Part shown: positions 7,985 through 16,822 of the stretch, in pieces
Numbering within the stretch: the first letter of the stretch is position 1
Layout of the letters: the number at the start of each line of letters is the position of its first letter
Assembly (NCBI GenBank): GCA_002396205.1
Contig: DGXB01000075.1
Coordinates: 3,380-67,379 of the forward strand
Reading direction: 5' to 3'
DNA from: Bacteroidales bacterium UBA4243
GTDB taxonomy: Bacteria > Bacteroidota > Bacteroidia > Bacteroidales > F082
DNA length: 64,000 bases
The notes under the pieces: generated by a model
Told to the model about the DNA's origin: nothing
The model's input: the letters and a program-made list of their open reading frames with translations, nothing else
Database searches by the model: none
Made by a program: the position numbers and the translations under genes

Positions 7985-8293
7985 ATGACAAACCAATTCT
8001 ACGGTCAACTCGACCTCACCAAAATCGCAGCCCTCGTCCAGCAACAACCTGAACTCATCCGCAGGGCCAACTTCAGAGACGGCGAACACATGCTGCTGCC
8101 CATCAACGTCAACGACATGCAGCGCACCGACGAACACGGCAACACACACTCCATCACCGCCTACTGCCGCAAGGACGACCGCAACCCCAACCTCAACTAC
8201 TTCATCGCCAACCTCAAGCCCAGCAACAACGACAACCAACCGCCCATCGACACCAACCAGGCCAACCAGTTCTGGGGAGGGAACCTCCCATAA
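7985..8293 (+). CDS. Hypothetical phage protein (102 aa)
   Basis: Start at ATG 7985 (MTNQFYGQLDLTKI). An upstream in-frame ATG at 7946 falls in the repeat tract and is unlikely. The protein is Asn-rich and acidic at the C-terminus and may be a small single-strand-binding-like or structural protein, but nothing diagnostic is visible. Its stop codon supplies the first base of the structured element that follows. Confidence 0.55.
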   Translation: MTNQFYGQLDLTKIAALVQQQPELIRRANFRDGEHMLLPINVNDMQRTDEHGNTHSITAYCRKDDRNPNLNYFIANLKPSNNDNQPPIDTNQANQFWGGNLP

Positions 8294-8455
8294 TGCTTTT
8301 TGCGCCTCCGGCACCCCCCCCGAAAACCCAATGTGGCATCGCGGCGACTGTCCCTCAACCCGCAGCCTCAGCATCCCGCCCAAAGAGGTGCAGCCCTTGG
8401 CCGCATATCATTGAATCCCGTGCCGCGATGCCACATTTACCAAAGCAAAAAGCAT
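8293..8455 (+). repeat. Structured repeat element, copy A
   Basis: Bounded by ATGCTTTTTGC (8293-8303) and its inverse GCAAAAAGCAT (8445-8455). Inside is a second, perfect 16-bp stem: AATGTGGCATCGCGGC at 8330-8345 with its complement at 8422-8437. The central part (CCCTCA, CCTCAGC.TCCCGCCC, CCTTGGCCGCAT) is conserved in copy B at 20499-20680. The element starts on the last A of the preceding TAA. The small open frame over it (8293-8493) only reflects absence of stops. Confidence 0.8.
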
Positions 8456-8485
8456 TAACTGAACAACACACAAAAACACAGCACA

Positions 8486-8833
8486 ATGAATAACTTGATT
8501 ATAGAACGATTGAAGAGAAAGCCCATCGTGGCAGCCATGTTCAGGGCATTGCACCCTGGTTACAGCACTTGCCGTTGTTGCGGCCTCCCATGGAAGGTGA
8601 TTGAACATCATAGAGTCAACTACAGAACACTACCTTATATGGGTTTCTCCGCCGTCTGCGAATACTGCTGGCAGCATCAGCCGCTTGAAAAGATTGAAGA
8701 AGCGACCCGAAAGTTATACAATTCATGGTCGGAGAAAGGCAAAGAATTAAGAGACCTCGACGAAATGCTCGAAGAAACCCGTAAGGACTACGAAAGAACG
8801 ATAGCACGTCAGCACGATAGCAAGAAAAACTGA
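8486..8833 (+). CDS. Zinc-finger phage protein (115 aa)
   Basis: CRCCGLPWKVIEHHRVNY followed by VCEYCW gives two CxxC pairs near residues 30 and 58 with His between, suggesting a treble-clef or HNH-like zinc site, though the full HNH catalytic pattern is not present. The C-terminal third is a charged coiled helix. It lies directly upstream of the primase-helicase and probably acts in early DNA metabolism. Confidence 0.6.
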   Translation: MNNLIIERLKRKPIVAAMFRALHPGYSTCRCCGLPWKVIEHHRVNYRTLPYMGFSAVCEYCWQHQPLEKIEEATRKLYNSWSEKGKELRDLDEMLEETRKDYERTIARQHDSKKN

Positions 8834-8868
8834 ACAACTGAACAACTCCCAACTGAACAACTAGAACC

Positions 8869-11800
8869 ATGTTCTCCAAAATCGACATAAACCGAATCGC
8901 CGAAGCCGTCGACATCGTTGACCTCGTAAGCGCCGAAGTGAAGCTGAAGCCACAAGGCAAAACCCTCGTGGGCTGCTGCCCCTTCCATACCGAGAAGACC
9001 GGCTCGTTCACCGTCAGCCAGGCACGGCAGACCTACCACTGCTTCGGCTGCGGCAAACACGGCGACGTGTTCCAGTGGGTGATGGAACGCGAAGGCTGCA
9101 ACTACCCCGAAGCCGTCCGCCGTCTGGCCAAACGCGCCAACATCGAAATCAACGAGCGCGAGAAGACCGCCGAGGAGATTGCCCGCGAGACCAAACGCGA
9201 AGCCCTGCTTATGATCACCCAGCAGGTCAACGCCTGGTTCGTCGCACAGCTCGAAGCCAACCAACCCGCCAAGGACTACGCCCTGAAACGCTGGGCGGTC
9301 CGTGGCAAGGACACCAACCCCATGGACTACATCCGCGAGACGGGCATAGGCTTCGCACCTCCCGGCAACGCGCTCCTTGATTGGACCAAACAGCAAGGCA
9401 TCAGCCTCGACATGCTCAAAGAACTGAATATCGTGGGCACCAAAGACGGCCACGACTACAGTTTCTTCCGCAACCGCATCACCATCCCCATACGCAGCCG
9501 CTCCAACCAGATAGAAGGCTGGACTTGCCGCGACCTCAGCGGACAAAGCCCTGCCAAATACCTCAACTCCACCGACAGCGAGCTGTACCACAAGAAGACC
9601 TCGCTCTTCGGCCTCGACGTGGCCAAACCCGAAATCCGCGCCACGGGCAAGGTGTATGTGGCCGAAGGCGCACCCGATGTCATGCGGATGCAGATCATCG
9701 GCGTGCCCAACACCGTGGCACCCCTCGGCACCGGCACCATGGGCGACGACCAGTTCGACCTCATGCAATCATGCTTCCCCAAGTCGGGCAAACGCATCCT
9801 CTGCCTCCTGCCCGATGCCGACGTGACCAAGGAAGACGGCACCAACCCGGGCGAAGCCACCGCCATCAAGATAGGCTGCGAGGCCTTGCGCCGTGGCTAC
9901 AGCGTCCTCATCAAGGCCATCCCCAACGACGACAACGACACCAAGCAAGACCCCGACACTTATTTCACCTCACGCAGCCGCTTCAAGGAGGTGAAGGAAG
10001 ACGACTTCATCATCTGGTACGCCCACAAGCTGCTCGACCGCGCCGAGAACATCGACACCGCCACCTCATATATTGAGACCATCGCCGCCATGGTGGCCAG
10101 CATCGGCGACGAGACGACCATCGAAGGCTACCTGAAGAAACTGAAAGACGTCTATAACAACCCGACGCTTTGGCGCAAGGCCGTCACCAAGGCAGGCAAG
10201 GCGCAGAAGCAAAAGGAAGTGGAGGAGAAGGCCTTCAGCAAGGAAGGCTTCACCAAATACGGCTTCTACGAGAGCGGCGGCGGCTATTGGGCACTGAGCG
10301 GACAGACGGAGCTGCGTTGGTCCAACTTCACCATGCGCCCGCTCTTCCATATCAAGGACGCCATCAACCCCAAGCGACTCTACGAGCTTCGCAACGAAGC
10401 CGGAAGCCGCGAGATTGTGGAACTGAAACAGGAAGACCTGGTAAGCCTCTCCAAGTTCCGCCAAAGGGTGGAAGGCTTGGGCAACTACATCTTCGAGGCC
10501 AACGAGCAATGCCTTATCAAGCTGAAACGCTACCTCTACGAACAGACGCAGACCGCCGTCGAAATCACACAGCTCGGCTGGCAGAAGCAAGGCTTCTACG
10601 CCTTCGGCAACGGCGTGCAATACCAAGGCAACTTCATCAAGACCGACGACTACGGCATTGTGAGCCTGCCAGACGGTCAGAACTACTACCTGCCTGGCGC
10701 GTCGAAGATCTACAAAGACGACCAGCTCTTCCAGTTCGAGAAACGCTTCTGGCACTACGGCTACAGCAGCATCCCGCTCCGTCAGGTGGCCGAAGCCATG
10801 ATAAAGGTGTTTGGCGACAACGCCAAGGTCGGCCTGTGTTTCCTCGTGGCCACCCTCTTCCGCGATGTGATAACCTCGACGGTGAAAGCCTTCCCCATGC
10901 TGAACCTCTTCGGTCCCAAGGGCAGCGGCAAGTCGGAACTGGGTCACACCTTAATGAGCTTCTTTATCATCCAGAACATCCCGCCCAACCTGTCCAACTC
11001 CACCATCGCGGCACTCTCAGAGGCCGTGGCACAGTGCTCCGATGCCATCGTACACTTGGACGAATTCAAGAACAACATCGACCTGGATAAGCGCGAGTTC
11101 CTGAAAGGCCTGTGGGACAGCGCAGGCCGCACCCGCATGAACATGGACCGCGACAAGAAGCGCGAACAGACCAAGGTCGACTCCGGCGTGATCATCAGCG
11201 GCCAGGAGATGGCCACCGCCGACATCGCCCTCTTCAGCCGTTTCGTCTACCTCACCTTCAACAAGACGGAGTTCACCACCGCCGAACGCAACGCCTTCGC
11301 CGACCTCGACCGAATGCGTAAGCTGGGTTTCAGCCATCTCACCCTCGAAATCCTCAACCAACGCGAAACCTTCAAGCAGAACTTCGCGGCCATGTATGCC
11401 GCCACCGCCTCTGAGGTGATGGATGCCATTGGCGACACCACCTGCGAGAGCCGCATCGTCAACAACTGGGTGACCATTGCCGCCGCCTACCGTACCATCG
11501 AAACGTTGATTGACCTGCCTTTTACCTACGCCGATATCTTCAAGATCATCACCGAAGGCATACGCCGTCAGAACGCGATGACCACCACCAGCAACGAGAT
11601 TGGCATGTTCTGGCGTCAAATCGGACGCACGCAGATGGAAGGCAAGTTCACCATCAACGCCGACTACCGCATTGAGTACCGCGCCGACCTCAAGACCAAC
11701 AAGATGCCGAATGGCACCTACTTCGCCACAACCCGACCCATCCTCTTCCTCAATCCCGACGCATGGTACCAGGCTTACACCTATAAGGCAAAGGAAAACG

Positions 11801-12048
11801 GCATTGTGCCGCTGCCCGACAGCTCCATCATCTACTATCTGGAAAACTCACCCGAATACCTCGGCAAGTATGGCGTGATGCGTTTCTCCAACAAACAGCC
11901 CAACGGCCAACTCGCCACCGGCACCACCAGCAAACGACCGCTCTGTTTCGACTACTCAGCCCTCTCCAACAAGTACGGACTCTCCATCGAAGTGGAGTTG
12001 GAAGACCTCGACCCGAAAACCAACAAAGAAGAAGAATTACCCTATTGA
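8869..12048 (+). CDS. Primase-helicase fusion (CHC2 zinc finger, Toprim, ATPase)
   Basis: Replication protein of 1059 residues. It has a DnaG-type CHC2 zinc finger (CPFHTEKTGSFTV then YHCFGCG, about residues 36-65). A Toprim domain follows (KVYVAEGAPDVM near 262, LLPDADV near 314). The C-terminal ATPase has Walker A GPKGSGKSE (about 681-689) and Walker B AIVHLDEF (about 727-734). Primer synthesis and DNA unwinding are thus combined, as in phage primase-helicases of the DUF927/D5-like kind. It is the largest early gene and is followed immediately by the TGTTACA array, a likely origin region. Confidence 0.9.
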   Translation: MFSKIDINRIAEAVDIVDLVSAEVKLKPQGKTLVGCCPFHTEKTGSFTVSQARQTYHCFGCGKHGDVFQWVMEREGCNYPEAVRRLAKRANIEINEREKTAEEIARETKREALLMITQQVNAWFVAQLEANQPAKDYALKRWAVRGKDTNPMDYIRETGIGFAPPGNALLDWTKQQGISLDMLKELNIVGTKDGHDYSFFRNRITIPIRSRSNQIEGWTCRDLSGQSPAKYLNSTDSELYHKKTSLFGLDVAKPEIRATGKVYVAEGAPDVMRMQIIGVPNTVAPLGTGTMGDDQFDLMQSCFPKSGKRILCLLPDADVTKEDGTNPGEATAIKIGCEALRRGYSVLIKAIPNDDNDTKQDPDTYFTSRSRFKEVKEDDFIIWYAHKLLDRAENIDTATSYIETIAAMVASIGDETTIEGYLKKLKDVYNNPTLWRKAVTKAGKAQKQKEVEEKAFSKEGFTKYGFYESGGGYWALSGQTELRWSNFTMRPLFHIKDAINPKRLYELRNEAGSREIVELKQEDLVSLSKFRQRVEGLGNYIFEANEQCLIKLKRYLYEQTQTAVEITQLGWQKQGFYAFGNGVQYQGNFIKTDDYGIVSLPDGQNYYLPGASKIYKDDQLFQFEKRFWHYGYSSIPLRQVAEAMIKVFGDNAKVGLCFLVATLFRDVITSTVKAFPMLNLFGPKGSGKSELGHTLMSFFIIQNIPPNLSNSTIAALSEAVAQCSDAIVHLDEFKNNIDLDKREFLKGLWDSAGRTRMNMDRDKKREQTKVDSGVIISGQEMATADIALFSRFVYLTFNKTEFTTAERNAFADLDRMRKLGFSHLTLEILNQRETFKQNFAAMYAATASEVMDAIGDTTCESRIVNNWVTIAAAYRTIETLIDLPFTYADIFKIITEGIRRQNAMTTTSNEIGMFWRQIGRTQMEGKFTINADYRIEYRADLKTNKMPNGTYFATTRPILFLNPDAWYQAYTYKAKENGIVPLPDSSIIYYLENSPEYLGKYGVMRFSNKQPNGQLATGTTSKRPLCFDYSALSNKYGLSIEVELEDLDPKTNKEEELPY

Positions 12049-12111
12049 TTGAATTACAATGAAATACGTATTTTCCGAAATAATTAATAAATCTCACGTG
12101 GCAAAAATGGT

Positions 12112-12305
12112 TGTTACAAGTGTTACAAATGTTACAACTATGAAAAACAATAAGTTAAGTATGTTACAAGGTGTTACAAAGTGTAACAGTTTGTTACAAA
12201 ATGCCTCTTTTTCGATGTTGGTAACACAGCTGTTACAATTAATGTGCAGTTTGTTACAACCAAATACTTATAAATCAGCGTGTAACACTTGTAACAACTG
12301 TAACA
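12112..12305. repeat. Iteron-like array of TGTTACA boxes (putative origin or operator)
   Basis: Thirteen heptamers lie in 194 bp. Eight are TGTTACA at 12112, 12121, 12130, 12162, 12172, 12192, 12231 and 12252. Five are inverse: TGTAACA at 12182, 12281, 12290 and 12299, and the variant GGTAACA at 12220. Neighbours are often 9-11 bp apart, about one helical turn, so a protein could bind one DNA face. The site follows the primase-helicase stop. A 93-codon frame (12059-12340) crosses it but encodes only low-complexity VT/CN repeats. Confidence 0.7.
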
Positions 12306-12359
12306 CGGGAAATATACCTCTAACGGAGATAAAATATTAATGCAAAAACAACACGAAAC

Positions 12360-12887
12360 ATGAAAGGACTCTATGTGACTGCCAGAATCGGCCAACGCTA
12401 CAAACGCTTCCTCATGGGATGCTACCAGTCGGACACCATACCGTTGGAACGAGGCTCCAACCTCCTCAACATCATCATGCCCTACCTAGAACTGACCACC
12501 GGCGAACCTGAGGAAATAGATGACGAGACCATCAAAATCGAACTGCCCTTGGGCAACAAAAAAGTGTACAACTCTTCCGGGCAGACTGTGTATGTTTGCA
12601 ACACGCTTTGGAGGAACCGCCTCAGCGAGGAAGGCCAGTACCGCGTGAAACGCTTCTTCGAGAACGAGTTCAAGAGCAAGTTGCGAACCTATGTGGACGC
12701 TTACATCGAGAAGGGTAAGGAGCGCGACAGGAACGGGAAGGACAGTCGGGTGAAAGAGGGCATCACGGCCTTCTTCATCCAGTACCACATCGACTTCACC
12801 AAGAAGGACCTCGCCGCTGCAGCCCGCGACTGGTACCGCCACCGCGACAAGGTGGATGAAAACAAGCGTTCGCCGTTGGTTTGCTGA
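12360..12887 (+). CDS. Uncharacterised phage protein (175 aa)
   Basis: Starts MKGLYVTARIGQRYKRFLM. Soluble, charged, with a basic C-terminal half (YIEKGKERDRNGKD, then an Arg/Lys-rich end). It lies between the putative origin and the structural genes, so a role in replication or the early-late switch is possible but unproven. No domain recognised. Confidence 0.6.
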   Translation: MKGLYVTARIGQRYKRFLMGCYQSDTIPLERGSNLLNIIMPYLELTTGEPEEIDDETIKIELPLGNKKVYNSSGQTVYVCNTLWRNRLSEEGQYRVKRFFENEFKSKLRTYVDAYIEKGKERDRNGKDSRVKEGITAFFIQYHIDFTKKDLAAAARDWYRHRDKVDENKRSPLVC

Positions 12888-12892
12888 ATTTT

Positions 12893-12960
12893 ACGCAATT
12901 CTCATGTCGCGGTTTTTCCAAGCTGAAAAGAAAAAAAATCGCAATTCTCGTGTCGTAGAT
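12893..12960. repeat. Pair of 18-bp direct repeats
   Basis: CGCAATTCTCATGTCGCG (from about 12894) and CGCAATTCTCGTGTCGTA (from about 12941) differ at three positions and are 47 bp apart, each followed by T-rich sequence. They fill the 100-bp gap before the next gene and could be an operator pair or a weak promoter region (TAGATTTT at 12958 is a poor -7 box). Confidence 0.4.
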
Positions 12961-12987
12961 TTTAACGCAAAAATACCAACCTGAAAA

Positions 12988-13419
12988 ATGAACAAAGTAG
13001 CCCTCAAGACCATCGGCTTCGTCGAACAAAACGAAGTCAACGACACCTGGACCCAACAGGCCCAAGAGCAACAGGCCGAACGCAGCCTGGCCCAAGACGT
13101 CTACATCGACGGCATCCACCGCTTCCGTAACATCGACCAAGACAATTCCTCTATGACTGAGGATCTTGATATAGGCGAGGAAGGCAACAAGTACCGCCAA
13201 GAGGTTCAGTTTGTGGTGCGTACAGAGTATGACCGCAAGCTGGCCAAGAAATACGAGCGCCGCCCGCTGGTGGTGCACGTGTGGGCTGTGAACGGCGACC
13301 ATTATAAAATAGGTACACCAACCTATCCGGCCTATCTCATCCCCTCCAAGAGCAACAGCATGAATGCCGTTGAAACGGCCATGACCGTGAAGTACGAAAC
13401 GCTTACGCCAATAATGTAA
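12988..13419 (+). CDS. Hypothetical phage protein (143 aa)
   Basis: MNKVALKTIGFVEQNEVND start; Gln-rich early region; C-terminal beta-rich half (RPLVVHVWAVNGDHYKIG). Last gene before a strong terminator and the first late promoter, so it ends the early/middle unit. The beta-rich part resembles small structural proteins of Bacteroidetes phages, but no family can be assigned. Confidence 0.55.
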   Translation: MNKVALKTIGFVEQNEVNDTWTQQAQEQQAERSLAQDVYIDGIHRFRNIDQDNSSMTEDLDIGEEGNKYRQEVQFVVRTEYDRKLAKKYERRPLVVHVWAVNGDHYKIGTPTYPAYLIPSKSNSMNAVETAMTVKYETLTPIM

Positions 13420-13459
13420 GCATCTTGATTTTTACCATAAGTTTTAGTTTTAGTTGTTG

Positions 13460-13497
13460 AAGTGCCTGCCTTTCCCAAGGTGGGCACTTCTTTTTTA
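13460..13497 (+). terminator. Intrinsic terminator fused to late promoter A
   Basis: AAGTGCCTGCC pairs with GGTGGGCACTT (two G-T pairs) across an eight-base loop, followed by CTTTTTTAG. The T-tract runs directly into GTCAC of the promoter. Confidence 0.85.
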
Positions 13498-13531
13498 GTC
13501 ACCACACACCACGGCGTGGAAAATACTTTTG
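13498..13531 (+). promoter_or_regulatory. Late promoter A
   Basis: GTCACCAC, 18 bases, TACTTTTG (13524-13531), then a leader with CGAACCAAAAACC. It shares spacing with promoters B-E and the terminator junction and leader with most of them. It drives the protease/capsid operon. Confidence 0.75.
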
Positions 13532-13559
13532 CTCCGAACCAAAAACCAATTTTTTTTCT

Positions 13560-14873
13560 ATGCCGATTATTTCTTTGTTCAACGACATCTTTCGCGAACC
13601 GTGGATGATTGACCCTCAAACTGCTGTGGCCCAAAAGGAAGTGCTTCATGGCTTGCTCATGGGTATGGAGTTTGAAGACGATGATGATGACAAGCTGCCT
13701 GATTCCGTCAAGCACAACGACAACAACATCATCCCCAACGGAAAGAAAGTCCACTTGGCCTACCTTCAGGGAACCATGTTCCGTGATGGTACCGTTTGCG
13801 GCATTCCTGGCACCCGTGTGATTGCCAATGACCTTCTTAACGCCGACAGCCAAAAGGAAATCATCGGCCATATCCTCATTATCGACAGCGGCGGCGGTGC
13901 CGCCAACAGCGTTCCTGATCTTGCCGAGGCCATCCAAGCCTGTACCAAGCCGGTGATTGCCTATGTGGACGGCTACATGTGCAGCGCGGCAATGTATGTA
14001 GGCAGCTACTGCGACCACATCATTGCCCACCGTGAGGAAGACCAAATCGGCTGTATTGGCACGATGATCCAACTCGCCGACTATCCGAAACAGGTCCGCG
14101 ACAGCGACGGCATGATGCACATCCGCGTCTATGCCGACGGCGCAGATGAAAAAAACAGTGAGTACGAAGCTGCCCTCGAAGGCAACTTTGAACTGATCAA
14201 GGAACGTGTGCTGAATCCGGCTAACGAACGCTTCAAAGCCGACATCAAATCCAACCGCCCCAATGTCCGCGAAGACCAATTGAGGGGCCGCACCTATCCC
14301 GCCAAGGATGTGACCGGCACCCTCATCGATGCTATCGGCAACTTTGAAAGTGCCGTGCAAAAGGTAATCGAATTATCAACCCTCAATATTAAACCAATGG
14401 ACGATCTCAAAAACATCCTAACGCTTCCCACATGCCAAGACCTCCAGAGCGTCGATGGCTGTGTGACACTGACCAAAGAGCAAATGGAAGAAATTGATGC
14501 CGCCGTCGGAGTAGGTATTACCGAGAAAGCCTTGAATGAGACCAATCAGAAGACCATCACCGAACAGGCACAGACCATCAAAGACCTCACTGCCGAGCGT
14601 GACGAACTGAAGCCCAAGGCCGACCAACTGGACGGCAAGGAAGCCGAAATCGTCACCCTCACCACCGAACGCGACAACCTCAAAGAGGAAAACGCGAAGA
14701 AGGACGCCCGCATCGCCGAGCTGGAAGCAGCTCTCGATAAGAACCCCGACAACGACGAAGACCCGTTGCCTGCCATGCACCTCGGCAACCCTGCAAAGGA
14801 AGATACCTTCAAGGAACTCTCCGACGAGGAAGCAATGGAATATGCCCGCAAAGTCGTCAAAGGTGAAATCTAA
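13560..14873 (+). CDS. Head maturation protease (S49/ClpP-like) fused to scaffold
   Basis: The N-terminal 260 residues are an S49-type serine peptidase: ILIIDSGGGAANSVPDLAEA (oxyanion region) and GYMCSAAMYVGSYCD with nucleophile Ser142, then QIGCIGTM and a conserved RTYPAKDVTGTLIDAIG. From about 300 the protein is a long acidic coiled coil (repeated LTAERDEL / LTTERDNL heptads) ending in a charged tail, as expected for a built-in scaffold that is removed at head maturation. First gene of the late operon, immediately upstream of the major capsid gene. Confidence 0.85.
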   Translation: MPIISLFNDIFREPWMIDPQTAVAQKEVLHGLLMGMEFEDDDDDKLPDSVKHNDNNIIPNGKKVHLAYLQGTMFRDGTVCGIPGTRVIANDLLNADSQKEIIGHILIIDSGGGAANSVPDLAEAIQACTKPVIAYVDGYMCSAAMYVGSYCDHIIAHREEDQIGCIGTMIQLADYPKQVRDSDGMMHIRVYADGADEKNSEYEAALEGNFELIKERVLNPANERFKADIKSNRPNVREDQLRGRTYPAKDVTGTLIDAIGNFESAVQKVIELSTLNIKPMDDLKNILTLPTCQDLQSVDGCVTLTKEQMEEIDAAVGVGITEKALNETNQKTITEQAQTIKDLTAERDELKPKADQLDGKEAEIVTLTTERDNLKEENAKKDARIAELEAALDKNPDNDEDPLPAMHLGNPAKEDTFKELSDEEAMEYARKVVKGEI

Positions 14874-14906
14874 CCAGAAACATAACCACCAAAAACCATT
14901 ACCAAA

Positions 14907-16199
14907 ATGTCTGAACCAATCAACACCGTATCTTTGGCTGATGCCTTAGTCCACTCCAATCACCGCTTCCGCAAGGAGTGCATGCTGATTGTGATGGCCT
15001 CAGTCGAAGAGGTCACGAAGCACATGCGCGTGATCAACAACCTGAAGGGCAAGGAGACTGAGTCCACCATCGTGCCTCAGGCCAAGTTCCGTCCCTACCA
15101 CTCCGAAAAAATCGTGAGCGGCACCGGCGGCCTCATCGCCCGCACTCTCGAGACCTTCCCGCTCGAAATCCTTGAGGAGTTCGACCCCGAAAACCTCTAC
15201 ACCACCATCTTCGGAGGTACTGTCGACGTTGAGAAAATCGACCTCGACATCGTCCGCCGCATCCTCACCGAGGAGATGAACAACGCCAGCCGTGGCCTCT
15301 GCGACGTCATCTTCCAGGGCGTGCGCAACGCCTCTGGCACTGGTGCCCTCGATGGCTTTGATGGCTTTGACACCATCATTGCCAAAGAATTTGCTGCCGG
15401 CAACATCAGCCTCGCCAATGGCAACTTCACCAACCTCGGCGAAGTGAACGCAACCAACATCGGAGATGTGTGGAAACGCATGTACCGGAAGATGGACGAG
15501 AAACTTCGTGGTGGCGACGCCAAGAAATTGGTGCTTGTCTGCACACCAACCGAGTATGACATGTACAAGAACTGGTATGCCCAACAGTTCGGCGCAGGCA
15601 ACTTCCCCGGCACGCCTGAACAGACCTACCTCGATGGCACTGCCAACAAGGTTCAGATTCTGCCCTTGGTCGGCACGGAAGGCATGAACCACTGCTTCAT
15701 CACCACCAATGAAAACATGAAGGTCGGCTTCGACCTCCTGTCCAAATCCACCAAGTTCAGCGTCCGCGTCCCCGACAACCCGCACATGGTCCAGATGTAT
15801 GCAAAAATCTACATGGGTGTGGAGTTTGCCAACATCAACAAGGAATTCCTCATGGTCGGTGCCCGCACCGTCAAGGACGACAGCGTCTACATGGATTCCG
15901 ACACTACCGCCGTCACGTTTGCCGACACAGCTTCCAACGCTACCAAGACTGCTAAGGTGAAACTCTTTGGCTTCAACCTGACCGCTGCTACCATGCTGAC
16001 CCTTGAAGGCACCGATGCCGCCAAGTTCAGCCTGAACGACAACACCATCACTGCCGACGAGGCTAACGCTTCCGCTGGCAAGGAAATCACCATCACCTTC
16101 ACTCCTGGAGCCGCTGGCAGCTACGCCGCCGCCCTGCGCGTGACCAACGCCACCGACAACGTGAGCATGGTCATACCGCTCTCCGGCAAGGGAGTCTAA
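14907..16199 (+). CDS. Major capsid protein with C-terminal Ig-like domain
   Basis: Residues 1 to about 330 form the capsid part (position after protease/scaffold; N-terminal arm, LETFPLEILEEFDPENLY, and FGGTVDVEKI). The last ~95 residues, from DTTAVTFADTASNATKTAKV, look like an Ig-like beta sandwich of the Bacteroidetes surface type (LTLEGTDAAKFSLNDNTIT, then EITITFTPGAAGSYAAALRV). Such domains on capsids can bind carbohydrate or mucus. The Ala/Thr-rich linker at 330-350 separates the two. An A-rich leader precedes the ATG. Confidence 0.75.
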   Translation: MSEPINTVSLADALVHSNHRFRKECMLIVMASVEEVTKHMRVINNLKGKETESTIVPQAKFRPYHSEKIVSGTGGLIARTLETFPLEILEEFDPENLYTTIFGGTVDVEKIDLDIVRRILTEEMNNASRGLCDVIFQGVRNASGTGALDGFDGFDTIIAKEFAAGNISLANGNFTNLGEVNATNIGDVWKRMYRKMDEKLRGGDAKKLVLVCTPTEYDMYKNWYAQQFGAGNFPGTPEQTYLDGTANKVQILPLVGTEGMNHCFITTNENMKVGFDLLSKSTKFSVRVPDNPHMVQMYAKIYMGVEFANINKEFLMVGARTVKDDSVYMDSDTTAVTFADTASNATKTAKVKLFGFNLTAATMLTLEGTDAAKFSLNDNTITADEANASAGKEITITFTPGAAGSYAAALRVTNATDNVSMVIPLSGKGV

Positions 16200-16218
16200 A
16201 CGATAGGAGGAACTGGAT

Positions 16219-16800
16219 ATGCAAATGCAAGACATCAATTTCCCTATCGGTTCCGTGAACCCCTCGGGCATCAGCGATGAGGTCTACTTCGCTCCGAAGC
16301 AGTACATCAAGACCTGGCCCACCGTCGAAGACGACTTTGAGACCGCCGAGGATGTGGAAGGCTATACCAAACTGACAGGTAACTTCGAGCTGATCACAGG
16401 CAAAACCTGGAACCGCCTCTACAGCACCCAAGGCAAGGGAAGCATCTCGTGGGAATACCAAGGCGAGACCGACTGCAAGGTGGTGGTCAACCACGCCACG
16501 CTGTCGTACCCGAAGCTCAACGACCAAGGCCGTGCCTTGGCCAAGTACGCCGCCAACGGCGACTTCGTGTTCATCGTGAAGCACGACGGCCAATTCTTCG
16601 TGATTGGCAGCCGCGATTACCGTGCCACCGTGACCCCCAACGGCGCTTCGGGCGACTCCGCCGGTTCAGCCAAGGGCATCACGCTCGAAATCGAGTGCCC
16701 CGACACCACCCCGCTGCCGCGCTACGCCGGCACGTTGGCCCTGTCGGACGGCACGCTGAACTGCGAAACGGGTGTGCTGACTCCATCCGCTGGCTCATAA
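16219..16800 (+). CDS. Virion protein, paralogue of 43575-44426 (193 aa)
   Basis: Nearly every block is shared with the first 185 residues of the protein at 43575: GSVNPSGISD, YSTQGKGSISW, YQGETDCKVVVNHATLSYPK, GSRDYRATVTPNG, SAGSAKG and CPDTTPLP. All-beta, no signal peptide. Its place after the major capsid gene suggests a head decoration or tail-tube-type protein; the paralogue lies in the tail cluster. AGGAGG lies 12 bases before ATG. Confidence 0.7.
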   Translation: MQMQDINFPIGSVNPSGISDEVYFAPKQYIKTWPTVEDDFETAEDVEGYTKLTGNFELITGKTWNRLYSTQGKGSISWEYQGETDCKVVVNHATLSYPKLNDQGRALAKYAANGDFVFIVKHDGQFFVIGSRDYRATVTPNGASGDSAGSAKGITLEIECPDTTPLPRYAGTLALSDGTLNCETGVLTPSAGS

Positions 16801-16822
16801 TTTGGAATCTAAATCTATCTCT

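Noticed and set aside
8293..8493. 66-codon frame over structured element A
   Set aside because: It is not preserved in copy B, while the base pairing is.
12059..12340. 93-codon gene across the TGTTACA array
   Set aside because: The product is only low-complexity VT, LL and CN runs that result from the DNA repeats; no ribosome-binding signal.
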